Origin: Pseudeuparius sepicola | Lineage: Eukaryota > Arthropoda > Insecta > Coleoptera > Anthribidae | Reading direction: 5' to 3' | Length of the DNA: 64,000 nucleotides | NCBI GenBank assembly: GCA_963920635.1 | Contig: OY987300.1 | Span: forward strand, 58,487,415 to 58,551,414 | Shown: piece by piece, positions 45,588-58,089 of the stretch | How positions within the stretch are numbered: the first letter of the stretch is position 1 | How the letters are laid out: each line of letters opens with the position of its first letter | The notes under the pieces: generated by a model | Told to the model about the DNA's origin: nothing | Databases searched by the model: none | What the model saw: only the letters and a program-made list of their open reading frames with translations | Translations under genes and position numbers: made by a program

Positions 45588-47907
45588 CACGGTGGCCTAT
45601 CCAAGCGGAAAAAGTGTGCTACGTGGAGACACGTTAAAATAAAATCGTCATTCAAAAAATGAGGTTGTAGTAAAAATTAAGGGGAATTCGAGGGTGTACC
45701 CTAATTTTGTATACGGGGGTCGGTAAAAAAGTTATCTCGAAAAAACATTTTTTGCAAAATAAAAAAAATATATTTTTTTACCTACACATCCATTAGAGAA
45801 CCTTTAAGTAGTATTCCAGAATATTCAGTTTTTTAATATAACTTCCGGTTATAGCCGAAATGAAAGTGGTTTTCTCTATTTTACAACTTACACATTTCTC
45901 TTAACCATCACAGGATTCCTTTTTTAATTCTGAATCCAACGATATATAATTTGACCTACTTATCTCCAACCGTTTCCGCGATATTTATCAGAGAAGTTCC
46001 ATCAAACTAGATACATGATCTCATGGTCGGTGCCTGATGTTCGATCTGAGTAGGCCAAACAATAAAACCAAATTTATGACAAATCAAGTCAGCCATGATA
46101 ATAAAACTGACAAGCGAGTCAATTCAATATTACTATTTACGTGTCAGATTAGTCTAAAATTTTGTTGCTGAAGCTGTTAGTAGTTGCAGTTTAAAAACTG
46201 TTTTTGGAAGAAGAATGCTGTGATATTTTAGAGATCTTCATCAAAAATGATAAAAGATACGTATAAACTTTGAGGGAGTATTCTCGTAAATATCCAAATA
46301 GAAATGTTCCGAGTGCTTCATTTATATGTAAGCTGTATCGAAGATTCAGATCGACAGGAAGTGTGATTAGCAAGAGAAAAAAAGGTTTAGAATTAGTGAG
46401 GCGAGAGAGAACGAATTTTAAATTATTTCAGAAGAAATAACGAAAAATCTCAGAGAGATGCAGCGAGAGACTTACAAATTCCCCGGTCTACAATACAAAG
46501 GGTAATGAAATGAAGCAAATTTAAAGCCTTCAAAATATTACCTGTTCAAAGGCTATTCCCTGGAGATGCTGCAAGAAGACTGGAATATTGTCAAACAATG
46601 TTAAACTTTTATTTTGCAAGAGGTGGAGCTGGATTTTTTAAACAAATTATTTGGTCCGATGAAGCTACATTTACAACGGCGGGAATATACAACCGGAAAA
46701 ATAGTATATTTTGGTCTGTTGACAATCCACGGGCATTTCGTGAAGTTGTGAAATCCGGCAGAAATTCCGTGGGTGTTTGGTGCGGAATTGTGGGAAATGT
46801 TATAATGAGCCCTCTATTTTATTCAGGAAGTATGACAGGTAGGAAATACCTACATGTAATCCAGAACGAATTGGAACAATACTTTGACCAGTTGCCATTA
46901 ATTTTTCTTAACCAACTCCAAGAAAGGCAAGTAATATGGCAGCAAGATGGCGCTTCCTTCCATACACAATTATTCGTTTGAAAATTGGATTGGTAAACAT
47001 GGAACGATAAGGTGGCCGCCACGTAGTCCAGATTTAACCGCCTTGGATTTTTTCTTGTGGAGGCATTTAAAAAATAAAGTTTATAAGCACCGCCCCGAAA
47101 ATGTTGAGGAGATTAAAAGACGAGTAAAATTAGAAATTGATAGTTTAAACAATCGTCCCTTAATCTTTGAAAATGTCCGAAAAAATTTCTTAAAAAGACT
47201 TAGGTTATGTGTAAATAATAATGGAAACCATTTTGAACATTTAATGTAAATGAACTTCTAACTAATTTTTAATAACTAATCATATTGTTGTTGTTATAAT
47301 AAATATGACAGTAGTAAAAATAATAAATGTTTCTTAATTTCCACGAGATTTTTAATTAAGTTGAATGCAGTTGAATGGCTATAGCCACTTTAACATTCAG
47401 CCTACTCGCTTGTCAGTTTTATTATCATGGCTGACTTGATTTGTCATAAATTTGGTTTTATTGTTTGGCCTACTCAGATCGAACATCAGACACCGACCAT
47501 GAGACCATGTATCTAGTTTGATGGAGCTTCTCTGAAAAATATCTCGGAAACGGTTGGAGATAAATAGGTCAAAAAAGGAATCTTGTGATGGTTAAGAGAA
47601 ATGTGTAAGTTGTAAAATAGAGAAAACCACTTTCATTTCCGTTATAACCGGAAGTTATATTAAAAACCTGAATATTCGGGAATACTACTTAAAGGTTCTC
47701 TAATGGATGTGTAGGTAAAAAAATATATTTTTTTATTTTGCAAAAAATGTTTTTTCGCGATAACTTTTTTACCGACCCCCGTATACAAAATTAGGGTACA
47801 CCCTCGAATTCCCCTTAATTTTGACTACAACCTCAGTTTTTGAATGACGATTTTATGTTAACCTGTCTCCACGTAGCACACTTTTTCCGCTTGGATGGGC
47901 CAACCTG
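45588..47907 (+). mobile_element. 2.3-kb TIR transposon with Tc1/mariner-type transposase
   Basis: Terminal inverted repeats of about 520 bp begin ACACGGTGGCCTATCCAAGC (left, counted from 45587) and ACAGGTTGGCCCATCCAAGC (right, complement), at about 45588-46115 and 47395-47907. A transposase remnant lies between. Left flank ends ACATGGTA; the right flank repeats ACATGGTA from 47909. Removing the element with one copy of that repeat restores the LINE RT reading frame. Confidence 0.85.
46215..47249 (+). pseudogene. Tc1/mariner-superfamily transposase
   Basis: Decayed + strand gene in the 45588-47907 element. N-terminal HTH pieces read YRRFRSTGSVISKRKKG and REMQRETYKFP-type text (46320-46500). 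The catalytic domain reads IIWSDEATFTTAGIYNRKNS, NSVGVWCGIVGNVIMSPLFY, VIWQQDGASFHTQ, then in another frame NWIGKHGTIRWPPRSPDLTALDFFLWRHLKNKVY and a C-terminal RLRLCVNNNGNHFEHLM. This matches the widespread insect 'Tc3-like' IS630-type group. Presumed catalytic acids: D in WSDEA, D in QQDGA (46946-46948) and D in SPDL (47031-47033). Between the last two are 82 bp with a frameshift, fewer than in relatives, so the core is damaged. Inactive. Confidence 0.85.
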
Positions 47908-47960
47908 TACATGGTAAAAGAACAGTCGATGCTATAATTAGGTACCTACTTAAATATATA

Positions 47961-48700
47961 CAGTGTGTCCCAATTTGATACTGGACACCTCAGATATATA
48001 TGAAGGGCAAGGAAAACAAATGATCTCTATTTTTTTATTGGTAGTACCAAGGGAGAGTATCTTACAGGTGGTGGTATTTGGATGGGGTAATTATTTCATG
48101 GCCTGCTATGATTTTTTAAAATAGCAAATTTTCAAGAAACCCCATTAGCGATTTTTTTACGACAAAATGTTATTAAGAAAACTTTTTCAGAATGAAAAAC
48201 TGAGTAGATTGGCAAAATTTCAAACGGCTAGGCCTACTTTGATTTTTAGATTTATCTACCACTTTTTTCTTAGAAAAGTGTACTTTCTGGAGCTTTCCCG
48301 TCAAAATTTTATTTTTTCAAGATAATTAAATTTCCTTAATAATATTTTGACGTGAAAGCTCCAGAAAGGACACATTTCCAAGAAAAAAGTGGGAGAAAAA
48401 GGCAAAAAAGCTAAAAATCAAAGTAGGCCTAGACTTTTGAAATTTTGCAGTTCTGCTCAGTTTTTGACTCTGAACAAGTTTTCTTAATAACATTTTGTCG
48501 TAAAAAAAATCCCTAATAGGATTTCTTGAAAATTAGCAATTTTAAAAAATCATAGCAGGCCATGAAATAATTACCCCATCCAAATACCACCGCCTATGAG
48601 ATACTCTCCGTTGGGACTACCAATAAAAAAATAGAGACCATTTGTTTTCCTTGTCCTTCATATAGTTCTGAGGTGTCCAGTATCAAATTGGGACACACTG
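47961..48700. mobile_element. Palindromic MITE, TA target (CAGTGTGTCCCAATTT ends)
   Basis: Ends CAGTGTGTCCCAATTTGATA and exact complement, flanked by TA; arms of about 360 bp. Removing it with one TA rejoins the LINE sequence. Non-coding. Confidence 0.85.
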
Positions 48701-49547
48701 TAGAATACAAGAAGCAATGGAGGGTGGACGTAGCTGTATTGGCATATTCAGTATTCACTGATCTCTCTAACGCGTTCGATTGCGTTAATCATAGCTTGAG
48801 AATACAGAAACTCTTAAGTTTCTTGATGTCTGTCTTGATCCTAAAATAAGAGGGATACCACTCAGTGACTATGTGAGCTCCAAGCTGTCAAGAGCTGTAT
48901 TTGCTATTCTCAAGATCGCCTCTTTTGTAAATCAACAGACGGCTATAATAACTTTACGCTCTATAGATTATTTCATTAGGTTCCTACATATATATGCTAT
49001 TCTGGCTTGGAGGAATGGTTCAAAACAAATGAAAACTTGATAGGAGTTTTTCTTTTACAAAAAACCGCTGTGCGAGGAATAGTTGGGGCGCATCAGTGTC
49101 GCCGTAGGGTGGGTATTATGGCGGTGTGAAAATCTTCTTTATATAAAATCCAACATCGATAAATTTTTAAAACAACATGGCTTTGATACTAGAGGCATGT
49201 TTAATCTTATACCATCTAGAAAGCATATCGGCAGATCTAGATCTAGATCTATACAATTATTTGCTAACCAGATGTAAAATCACTACCTCCAAAAAAGTTC
49301 AGTAATGTGGTTTCTATGCCCTTACAGCATAGATGATATGTGTTTGTGGTGTACTTATTATAATCTGTATTTTAACAGTGTTTTTGATTTGTGCTGATTT
49401 TGTGTTTAATGTAATTAATATAAGTGCATTCCGATATGCTCGCTCAAGGCCACGTAGATAATTATAAGGGTGAATAAAATCTATAGCGCATAAGTGCACG
49501 ACACACATCATGTGTTTTGATCATTAAAAAAATAATAGTAACATATA

Positions 49548-49776
49548 CACTTCCCCCAAAAATTAACGCACCACCAAAAAACAGGCTATAATTTGAGACA
49601 CCCGGTATTTATAAAAAAGAGGTTTCTATGCAAATACAGTTAGTACACCAAGGTTCTGGAAGAGAAAACCTATCATTAAAAAAAAAATTCGTCCAAATCG
49701 GACTATTGGTTTTGACAAAAATTTACTTTAAACTTTTGGGTATTTTTTGGTGGTGCGTTAATGTTTGGGGGAAGTG
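49548..49776. mobile_element. 229-bp MITE, TA target
   Basis: Ends CACTTCCCCCAAAAATTAAC and the complement of CACTTCCCCCAAACATTAAC, continuing with GCACCACCAAAAAA, flanked by TA. Typical size and form for a mariner-derived MITE. Confidence 0.85.
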
Positions 49777-50469
49777 TATATGTAGGGGAAGTTCGGGAAC
49801 TCAGAGAGAGCGAAATGAGGAGCAAATAATTCTCAGTTCAACCGCCGACCTAACCACTCTATAGCAGATTGGCACTGGTTGATATACCGCGTGAGATGTT
49901 GATACCGCGTGAATACCACCTAAGTATACGACGATTTCAACTGAATGTGTTTAATTGGCAGAAGAATCACAGTAAGCTGACATTCCAGAGATCGTTGGAC
50001 TATGCTACTGATCAGCACACTAACTATAATGGTACATAATATGTCTTTTTATCTCGGGGTTTGGGATTTAGGAACAATTAGTTTTGCCTGCGACTGCATC
50101 GCACTACGTCAAGGTTTTAGAGTTCAGTTGTTTACCATCATAGTCATCTAAGGGGGAAAACCCGTATATAGTAGTTTCTCCCACCTCGTATACAAACACC
50201 TTCAAGGATAGAGGGTAAAAAATATAAATAAAATCTCAAAAATATTAAACCGTGGTTGCGGCAACCGTATTGGATAATATGAAGAGACTTTGTGAATATC
50301 GCTTAATGGAATGCGGCCGAGTTCAGCTGAATTTGTGTAAAATTAGCGGAAGTATCTATTCATGTGCTTCTCACGCAGACTGCTTAAAAATAACTTGGCA
50401 GTATAGCTGCCACTGACCAGTAATATTCTTCGGCACTCAAATTTACCGTTCTAACTTTTAACTGGCTGC

Positions 50470-50605
50470 CAGGCACAATTCCTAGCCGTCCTTAGTCAAC
50501 ACTGGAGGATCTTCCAGAATATTTTAGTTGATTCTGGGGTACTCCTAGTTTGGAGTATTGTGAATGTGAGAATTATTATTATTATATTATTATTCACAAT
50601 CATAG
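50470..50605 (+). mobile_element. LINE 3'-end fragment with ATT tail
   Basis: GGGGTACTCCTAGTTTGGAG followed by TATTGTGAATGTGAGAATT and an (ATT)n run. The same sequence with an ATT tail recurs at 55753-55818, so this is the 3' end of a dispersed non-LTR element ending in a microsatellite-like tail. Confidence 0.55.
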
Positions 50606-50900
50606 ATCTACAAATCACAATTAATATTCTATTAGAGTCTTTTTAGAAAACATGGAAGCACTACAGGAAACACTACTAATTAATATGAAATTGGCAGTTA
50701 ATAAAATTGATTTTATTTTTCGTCAGAGATCAAATTGACACCACCAAACAACAAGGTAGTAATTAATTTTTGGTTATATTTCAGGAGAGCAAGAAAACCA
50801 GAAACGACATTTAAAAAACTTTTTTAAGAAAAGTATAGGTATGAAATTTTTTTAATAACTATTATCATTGTTTTGTTTTCCTGGTCGTTATTCAATAAGT

Positions 50901-50982
50901 AGTAATTAAAATTCCTGTGTTTCGACCGCAACGTTTATTATTAAATAAACGTTGCGGTCGAAACCCAGGAATATTAATTACT
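50901..50982. repeat. 82-bp near-perfect hairpin
   Basis: Arms of 39 bp (AGTAATTAAAATTCC... to CAACGTTTATT) with two mismatches and a 4-base loop. It contains TTTCGACCGCAACGTT and its complement. No target duplication recognised. Confidence 0.75.
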
Positions 50983-51010
50983 AACAACTATTATCGGAGA
51001 TATGTCCCAT

Positions 51011-51330
51011 GTGGTGCATTAAATCCCCGTTGATATGTCCTGCTGAATTTCCTTGCCCGCCGCTCCATCCTTTTTAAACCCCGCTCCTGGAAGAGGGAAG
51101 ACACCACAAATCGATTAACTCCGTCCGGCGACTTTTTTCCGGGCCTTCGGTTTTTTCGCATTCAGCTAGCCTTTGGTACGACCGCCGCAACCGAGCCAAT
51201 TACGGCTGAGCCGCCGGGGAGCTTTGGAAAGTCGTGAACTGATGAGTCGGCGATGGTCGCACCACTCAGATAGGCAAAATAGAGTTTAAGTGAACGCGGC
51301 CACGCTCAACTGCATTATAATTACATAAAC
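51011..51330. promoter_or_regulatory. Duplicated GC-rich element, copy 1 (diverged)
   Basis: Aligns over about 320 bp with 52214-52575. The core ACACCACAAATCGATTAACT followed by CCGTCCGGCG is identical, and CGCTCCATCC, AGCCTTTG, CCAATTACGGC and GGCGATGG are shared. Several CpG sites of copy 2 read TpG or CpA here. No ORF is shared by the copies. Regulatory role is inferred from composition, conservation between copies and position downstream of Dfd. Confidence 0.5.
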
Positions 51331-52213
51331 AATATTTTACTGAATTACAACTGGTAGGTAACTTTAAAGAGATTTCTTTAAGTTTCTACTTGATATTATA
51401 CTTGATGCTCATATTTTGTCACCATATTTGAGTTTTAAAATTTAAGAAATGTTCCCCTGAGGCGTAATTTTTATCCTTCTGAAAAGACATGTGGCTCTCC
51501 CCTGCTCCTCCTTTGACAAAGTCTAGCTGCGGTGCCCCTCCTTGGCAAATGCCATAATAACCACCATGACTGTACCTCACAAAAATATGTTTTCTTCTTA
51601 GCCATGGAAACCCATAGCGCAGCCACATTGTAAATGAAAACATCCAAACCAAATTGTCTAAATGTTTTCAGTAGGTAAAACCAGAGCAATTGTCTTTCTT
51701 CAAAAGTGATTTTAGTCCTTGGAGTTCTCTATAGTAGCCCTGGTGAGGAGGAAAGATGATTCTATACGAGGTTTTGCGACCGACTATTAGCGATTAAGGG
51801 ATATCAACAAGAAAGACAGCTACTCTCGACCGAGAATAGACGACTGGTTCAAAATTTTCCAGGTTGGACTTAAATAGTGCGTACTAGCAGGCCGAAGTGC
51901 ATCCACGAGATAAAGAAAAGAATGCATAATCATTGTTTTCTTGCAGTTTTTAGTATTATTAACTAATACTTTGCAAATATTTCAGTTATATCTATTTCGG
52001 TTGTTTAGAGAAAATTTACCATTGACGTTTTGTTGCATCTTATTTCGTCCAATTATCGTGCCTCGTTGGTCCACTATCAAGCGGCAGGATCGACCAAATA
52101 TAAATTGCAATTATCGAACCTCCCTGAACCTTACTCGGCCCACCCATTTTCATCCCTATCCCTTCCCGAGCCTATATAGCAACCGCTTTGTGGAAGAGGA
52201 TAAACTTGTTTCG
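51331..52213. other. Spacer between the duplicated elements
   Basis: AT-rich, without recognisable transposons. The 122-codon frame at 51941-52309 begins here and runs into copy 2 without a recognisable domain; I regard it as chance. Confidence 0.4.
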
Positions 52214-52575
52214 AAATTTGTTCCCCCCCGGCGCAATAAATCCCCAGTCCTGCCCGCGCCGCTCCATCCTTCAAAACCCGCCCCGAGGACAACACCACAA
52301 ATCGATTAACTCCGTCCGGCGGCTTTTTTCGGGCGCTCCGGTTTTTCTTCGCATCCGGCGAGCCTTTGATACGGCCGCCGCGATCCGGCCAATTACGGCC
52401 CGGCCGCGTGGGTCGCGGCCCACCCGGCCTCCGGTCGCCCGGCCGCTCTGGAAGGCCGTAAATTGGGTCCAGTTGATGGGATGGCGATGGAGGTAGGTAT
52501 ATCGGACGCGGGGCGCGTGAATGAGGCCTAATGAGCGCGGCTTACACACTTGATTGGGCGCGCATAATTAAAGGA
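52214..52575. promoter_or_regulatory. Duplicated GC-rich element, copy 2
   Basis: CpG-rich block: GGCGCAATAAATCCCCAG, GCCCGCGCCGCTCCATCC, the core shared with copy 1 (ATCGATTAACTCCGTCCGGC), then GGCCAATTACGGCCCGGCCG and GGGCGCGCATAATTAAAGG. It contains homeodomain-type cores (ATCGATTAA, CCAATTACG, ATAATTAA). Open frames on both strands are due to GC richness. Candidate enhancer or Polycomb-response-type element of the Hox cluster; unproven. Confidence 0.5.
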
Positions 52576-55500
52576 GCAAAACTGTACGCTCGGGCATTTT
52601 ATAATCCGAAACAAAAATATAATATCCAATCAGTATCATTTTTCCATAAAGGTTTGTGTGTCTTGAAGGGGCAAACCTACCACTGACTTTCAGTTGTTAT
52701 CGCTAAATTTTGGGCCAATCCAATTTTGTGCGTTTCTTTTTAGATACCAGGATATCAAGCCCTCTAGTATATAGTATGAAACATGAGGTTTTCTTATAAT
52801 TCGGTGCAATGTTAAACATAACTCTTCAATACGGAAACTTTCGATAACATCGGCTGATTTGGCTCAAATTAATATTAGGAAATAACAGGAATACGTGGCC
52901 GGGATAGAACAAAGAATATTATAAAAATGTTGGATCTGACCCCAAAGGGCTCCTATTTGGGTACTGAAAACGTAACACATTATCACCACAAATTTACAAA
53001 CATTATAAAAAATAAAAATAAAAATAATTAGCAGAGAAAATTTAAAATTCCCCATGTTCCCTTTTAAAACTTGTTATAGGTATTAATCTAAATAATATTC
53101 ACAAATTTGAGTAAAGTTTGTAAATCGCAATATCGAGGATTTCCTGCCACCATGTTCGTCAAAATGACCAAAAGTGACCATCCAATAATTATTATGCAAA
53201 TAATAGGTAGTTTTTAAATATTCTAAAATCTCAGTGGCGATGATCGTATGTTCGTACACTGAGCGAAATGCGCTTTATTCTTTATAAAAAAAATTAAATC
53301 CTTTATAATACAATTTTATACGATTTGGGACAGCAACTCGTGCTCATTACCTTCACATGACAAGGATTGCTAAGGCAGTTTATGGTAGCAATATGGCAAG
53401 AGTTGCACAGGGCTACTTAATGTTTTATAACAGGTTTAATAATGCTTTATACCGCTTACTAATTTAGTACATAGCTCTGATAATCTGATCATATTGCGAT
53501 TATAATTCATTAAATTAAATTAAATATTCATTAAATAAGCATTATAAAACGAATTATTACAATCGAAACTAAAAATCCAAAAGTAATATTATGCATTTTT
53601 TCAAAAAATTTACTAAAAAAAGTTCAGAATCGATGCAGAACCCTAAATCCAAAATTCTGTCAAAATAAAAAAATATTAAATAAAAAAATTATTAAGTAAA
53701 AATTAAAAAAAAATAAAATTTGTTTTGTAGCTTTTAATTTTATTTTGAAATGATTACTTTTTGAAAACAACTAGCCTTCAAAACTTCCATGGCACACTTT
53801 TCTACACGCAGAAAATTCTTAAATTGCTATTTTTGGATCTTAATTGTTTTTATTTAATATTTTTTGATTTTAACAAAATTTTGAATTTAGAGTCCTGGAT
53901 CGATTCTGAACAACTTATTTTAGTAAATTTTTTTGAAAAAAAAATGAGTAATATGATTTTCGGATTTTTAGCCTCGATTTTGACGTCGCAGGTGGCTTTG
54001 ACAAAGGTGGCAACTAATTTGTTGGAAATAAGTAGGCCACAATGCCGTCTACCTTTGGTAAAAAATTTGTTCTGGTCGGTTAAAAATTATAGAAGTTATA
54101 AGGTTGTCTCAGTCTTAAGTGAGACACTCCGTATATAGCTCTATTTTGAAAAAAGTTTTATGCCCCAAAAGACATCTCGATATCTTGATTAATTTAGGAG
54201 ATACAGCGTTTCGTTTCCTCGCATTTCTGAAATGTGCCATAATTTTTTGTTAGCAAATATTTTGATAAATAATTTTTTCTCTTTAAAAGCACTAACCAAA
54301 GAAAGTATCTCTATATCAATGAATTAAACCTACTTATATGTAAAAAAATGAACAATGAACTTTGTTAACCGTTATTTGCCGAAATCGAAAATATTCATAA
54401 ACAAAAACATTATAGACAAGTTTAAGAAACGGGGAAAAACGAAAAACGCGCTGTATCTGTATAAATTAATCACGATACCGACATGCGGTTTGCGGCATTT
54501 AACTTTTAACGAAAACTAGCTCTAGACACCTTAGCTACTTTTTGTCTACCTATATATTGGTTGAAAAGTCTGGAGGTGTGTTACCTATATATTCATTATA
54601 AGGCTTAAGTATTTAAATTGCTTTTAAAAACTAATTTTATGGGTGAAAAAATTCAAATGAGGGCTTGGACTTCTACGCATATGCATTTAAAGGTAAAGGG
54701 GTAAATAGTGAAGAAAAAGCTAACATTTGAGGCCAAATAAAAGACTTGGATGTATGAAACAAAGAACAGTTTTATTTAAAAATATACACTGGTTACATGG
54801 AATCCATTATACGAAATCGGGGAGCAAGCCTATTGAAAAAATTGTCTCTTTTCTGAAGTACTTGAAATTATAAATAATTAAATAGCCTAAAACTCGTGCC
54901 AAACACGCAAAAATGTCTTTGGATAACCTGAAGGTTTTAGCAGTAACAATTACTTCGTTAAAAATAGTCCGATATTTCAGAATTCAATAAATTGCAATAT
55001 CAATCGGTAACGGTCTTAACGATTGAAAATCAATTACCTATGTCCATGCAGCGACGCTACTGCACTATAGTCTGGTGGGGCTGTACCACATCGGTGGCGG
55101 TCACAAACGAAAACCGGCGACTGGCTTCGTGGCGTATAGGCGTAGATGATGGCAACGATGGCGGCACGCCAATGTGTCTTCATTTTTCATAAAATAGCTC
55201 CTCATTGGTTCGTAAAAAAAGCACAATCACAATCACTTAATTGCATACTTCTTAAATGTACACAGTATCTTTGAACTCTTGCACAATTATCACAGAGAGT
55301 CTATAGACGCGTAAGTACCTACGGCTAATTTCACGACGCGGGTGTTGCACTACATCCTCATCGAATTCTATCGGACAACTGGGAATGATGAAGGGAGACA
55401 GGCGCATTCATGTCGTAGATTTCCCCCACTCCGCACAATTTTGGATTATATCTTATAACAGTTATGAAACATTTTAGTGTTGCAGCTACACGGAATAGCT

Positions 55501-56285
55501 GCCGCAACAAAATACGCTTTTGAGACTATAAACCAATTATGTTATAAAACCGTTTTTATTTGTACTAAAAAGATATTATTGGAAATAAAATCTTATAAAA
55601 TAGGATTGTAAAGGTAGAAATGTAAAATAATACCTGTTATAAGCTGCGCGGTAATAAAACGGTGTTCATTTATTTAGAAAACTAAATTATTAGAGTTGCA
55701 ACTCTAAATAATAGAAATTGCCCCCTCCCCCGTACAAGCATTCGGTTGCTTCTGGGGTACTCCTAGTTTGGAGTATTGTAGAGTATTGTGAGGGTGAGAA
55801 TTATTATTATTATTATTAACTATGGAAGTTATCTATAAAGTCCTAGGCATATCCAAGTAATTTTTTGTTTTATAAATATCGCGAAGATATTATAAAACTT
55901 GAAGCTACCTTAAAAAGTTGCGAGAACTCTCCCGTTACAATTAAGAAACCCTTATATGCCTTAAATCGACCAATTTATAACTGCGTTCTTAGTTCTTCTG
56001 GTTACTTAAGTTTCTTATAAAACACCCTTATAAAGCTTCTCTTTTTTCGTACTGCGCATGTTTTACAACAAAATACTTGTCTCTCTTTATTCCACTGTGC
56101 GGATATTAAATAATTTCATCTTTATCGTTTGAAACGAATAAGACAGTTAATTCATTGTCATATTGTAGATATACCTAAAATATTTTGTTTCCTTAAATCA
56201 TCCATGTTTGATATTTTGATCATAGTAAAAGAAAAGACTCGACCTCAGGTAAGCCGTAATTCCACGTTCAACTTTTTTTTGTATA
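52576..56285. other. No gene recognised; AT-rich flank
   Basis: Chance ORFs only. GAGACACTCCGTATATAG at 54120 is a one-ended MITE terminus; its left partner was not identified. The repeat of the LINE 3' end with ATT tail is at 55753-55818. Confidence 0.45.
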
Positions 56286-56830
56286 CAGGGTAACCGTATT
56301 TAGAGTCTATGCATGGGGATCTTCGTTATCTTAAGAGATACGAGGTCGGTTAAATTGGGGCAAAGTTGCGGAATTTGATGCCGAGTAACATGGTAAAAAA
56401 AAATTTGGCTGGCCCTTCTCGTTTTGAAAATAATGGGAAAAAACTGAAAATCGTCGTTTTCGTTTTTATTTTTTTAAACGAAAACGAATGGGGCTGGACA
56501 TTTCTAAGTTAAACATTATTAAGGCACTTTTTACAAGGAATCTAAATATGACCTCACATTTTTTCTCGCCTCCCTGGACAAAGATATGACTATCAACTTT
56601 TATTTTCCTTATGGGCGCCATATTGGATTTTTGCAATTTTGAAAAGAGGATTTTTTTCTGGTTAAAATGATATGTCACACATTATGTTTTCCTTTGTTTT
56701 TTCTTGCCGCAATTTTTTTTTACCATGTTACTCGGCATCAGATTCCGCAACTTTGCCCCCATTTAACCGACCTCGTACCTCTTAAGATAACCAAGATCCC
56801 CATGCATAGACTCGAAATACGGCCACCCTG
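56286..56830. mobile_element. Palindromic MITE, TA target (CAGGGTAACCGTATTT ends)
   Basis: Ends CAGGGTAACCGTATTTAGAG and the complement of CAGGGTGGCCGTATTTCGAG, flanked by TA; arms of about 130 bp share ATGCATGGGGATCTT and GAGGTCGGTTAAAT. The 70-codon minus frame inside is not a known protein. Confidence 0.8.
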
Positions 56831-58080
56831 TATATAGTATATATTTAGTTTTTGAGACGTTCACTTTAAGATTATTAGGTACATATCACTTGGAATAGAG
56901 TTGAATATCAATATCTATACATTATTGGAGATTGAACTCATTCATCTGCTATGTTCATATCGAATTTTCAGCTTAATATGGGACAACATGACTAAGTACT
57001 CATGGACTAGATTTCAAACAAAATTGTACCCGATAATCAAAATAAATTATTATTGGCGTTTCCTAGGAAAATATCTGGTGGTGGGCCCAATCTTTCTCAT
57101 AAAACAGCCCGAATTTATAAATGCATTGGTGCGGGCAACAAATGTCTGCTAAATCAACCTTGAATTTCTGTTTGCCGCTTACTTACGCTTCTGTCTGGTT
57201 AATCTGTGACATAACAAGCATTTTATTTTATTTTGAATAGTAAATTCATTGCAAGAGTTAGGTATATACCTAAGTATTCGCATGTCTCTATTTTACAACC
57301 TGTTTTCCAAATATTGCATTTCAGACAATAAACTACCTCAATTTTGAAAGGCACGTATTGCCAGTTTCGATCGCTTGAATCAGCGTTATGCTTGAGTTCT
57401 TGAGTTTTCTATACTTATATTTTATATTATTTCCGTTAAGTTTTAAGAAATTGGGCCATTCCATTTGACTTCTTTGAAAAACCGCATTTATTTGAATGAG
57501 CTTTTTGAACAAGACCGTTCTGAAATGAAGGCCTACAATGTTGTATCGATGGAATGTTCTTTCCGTGAGTCCTTTATCAATTTTATTATTTTTGTGGAAA
57601 ACGTGATATTTTACCCTGTATGGTGTAGGCAAATTCGACAACTGTAATAACGGGAACTAAAACTACAATAGTACTAATATCTTGTAGTAAAGAGATTTTT
57701 TTTATTTCTTTTATACAAGGTGACGAAACTAAAGCCTGTTTTCTTTTTTCGTTTAAACTAGCTTTTCTCCAAAAGTTCTAGCCAACCCCCCCCCTTGATA
57801 TCTTTGTAAAATGAAAATATATTGGGGGTGTTCCAAAAGGAGCCTGAGTTGTTCACCCTGTATCAGGTGACCGCTGGAAATCGTCGTTCTACAAATGAAG
57901 TTGATACCTTAAAATCCCTATATATATATAGGTGCTAGATTCCATTCACACCCTAATGGGACACCCTTTAGGTAGGTATCGGTCCAGGTCTAATTCAATT
58001 TAATACAATACATCAACGAATTTCGCTTCTCATGCATAAAAGCGTTCACTTATTATTAGTTATTTTCGGAAATTCTTCGT
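56831..58080. other. No gene; MITE ends
   Basis: TTTACCCTGTATGG (57609) and TTCACCCTGTATCAGG (57855) are isolated termini of the palindromic families. No coding region recognised. Confidence 0.4.
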
Positions 58081-58089
58081 AAACTGCCT

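Larger units (their letters stand above)
45468..49275 (+). pseudogene. LINE reverse-transcriptase remnant, split by two transposons
   Basis: Pieces on the + strand: LPNWQFGFRHG (to 45585) continues after the inserted element as KRTVDA (47912 on); after the second insertion (47961-48700) come VFTDLSNAFDCVNH and then thumb-region text such as LLQKTAVRGIVGA (49060-49090) and LYIKSNIDKFLKQHG (49138 on). NQFGF-type, DLSNAFDCVNH and QKxAxRxIxGA blocks are typical of Jockey/CR1-type RTs. The palm domain after CVNH is largely deleted (no YxDD). Inactive. Confidence 0.75.

Noticed and set aside
51941..52549. ORFs of 92-122 codons around the second GC-rich element
   Set aside because: The frames are not preserved in the duplicate at 51.0-51.3 kb, so coding selection is unlikely.
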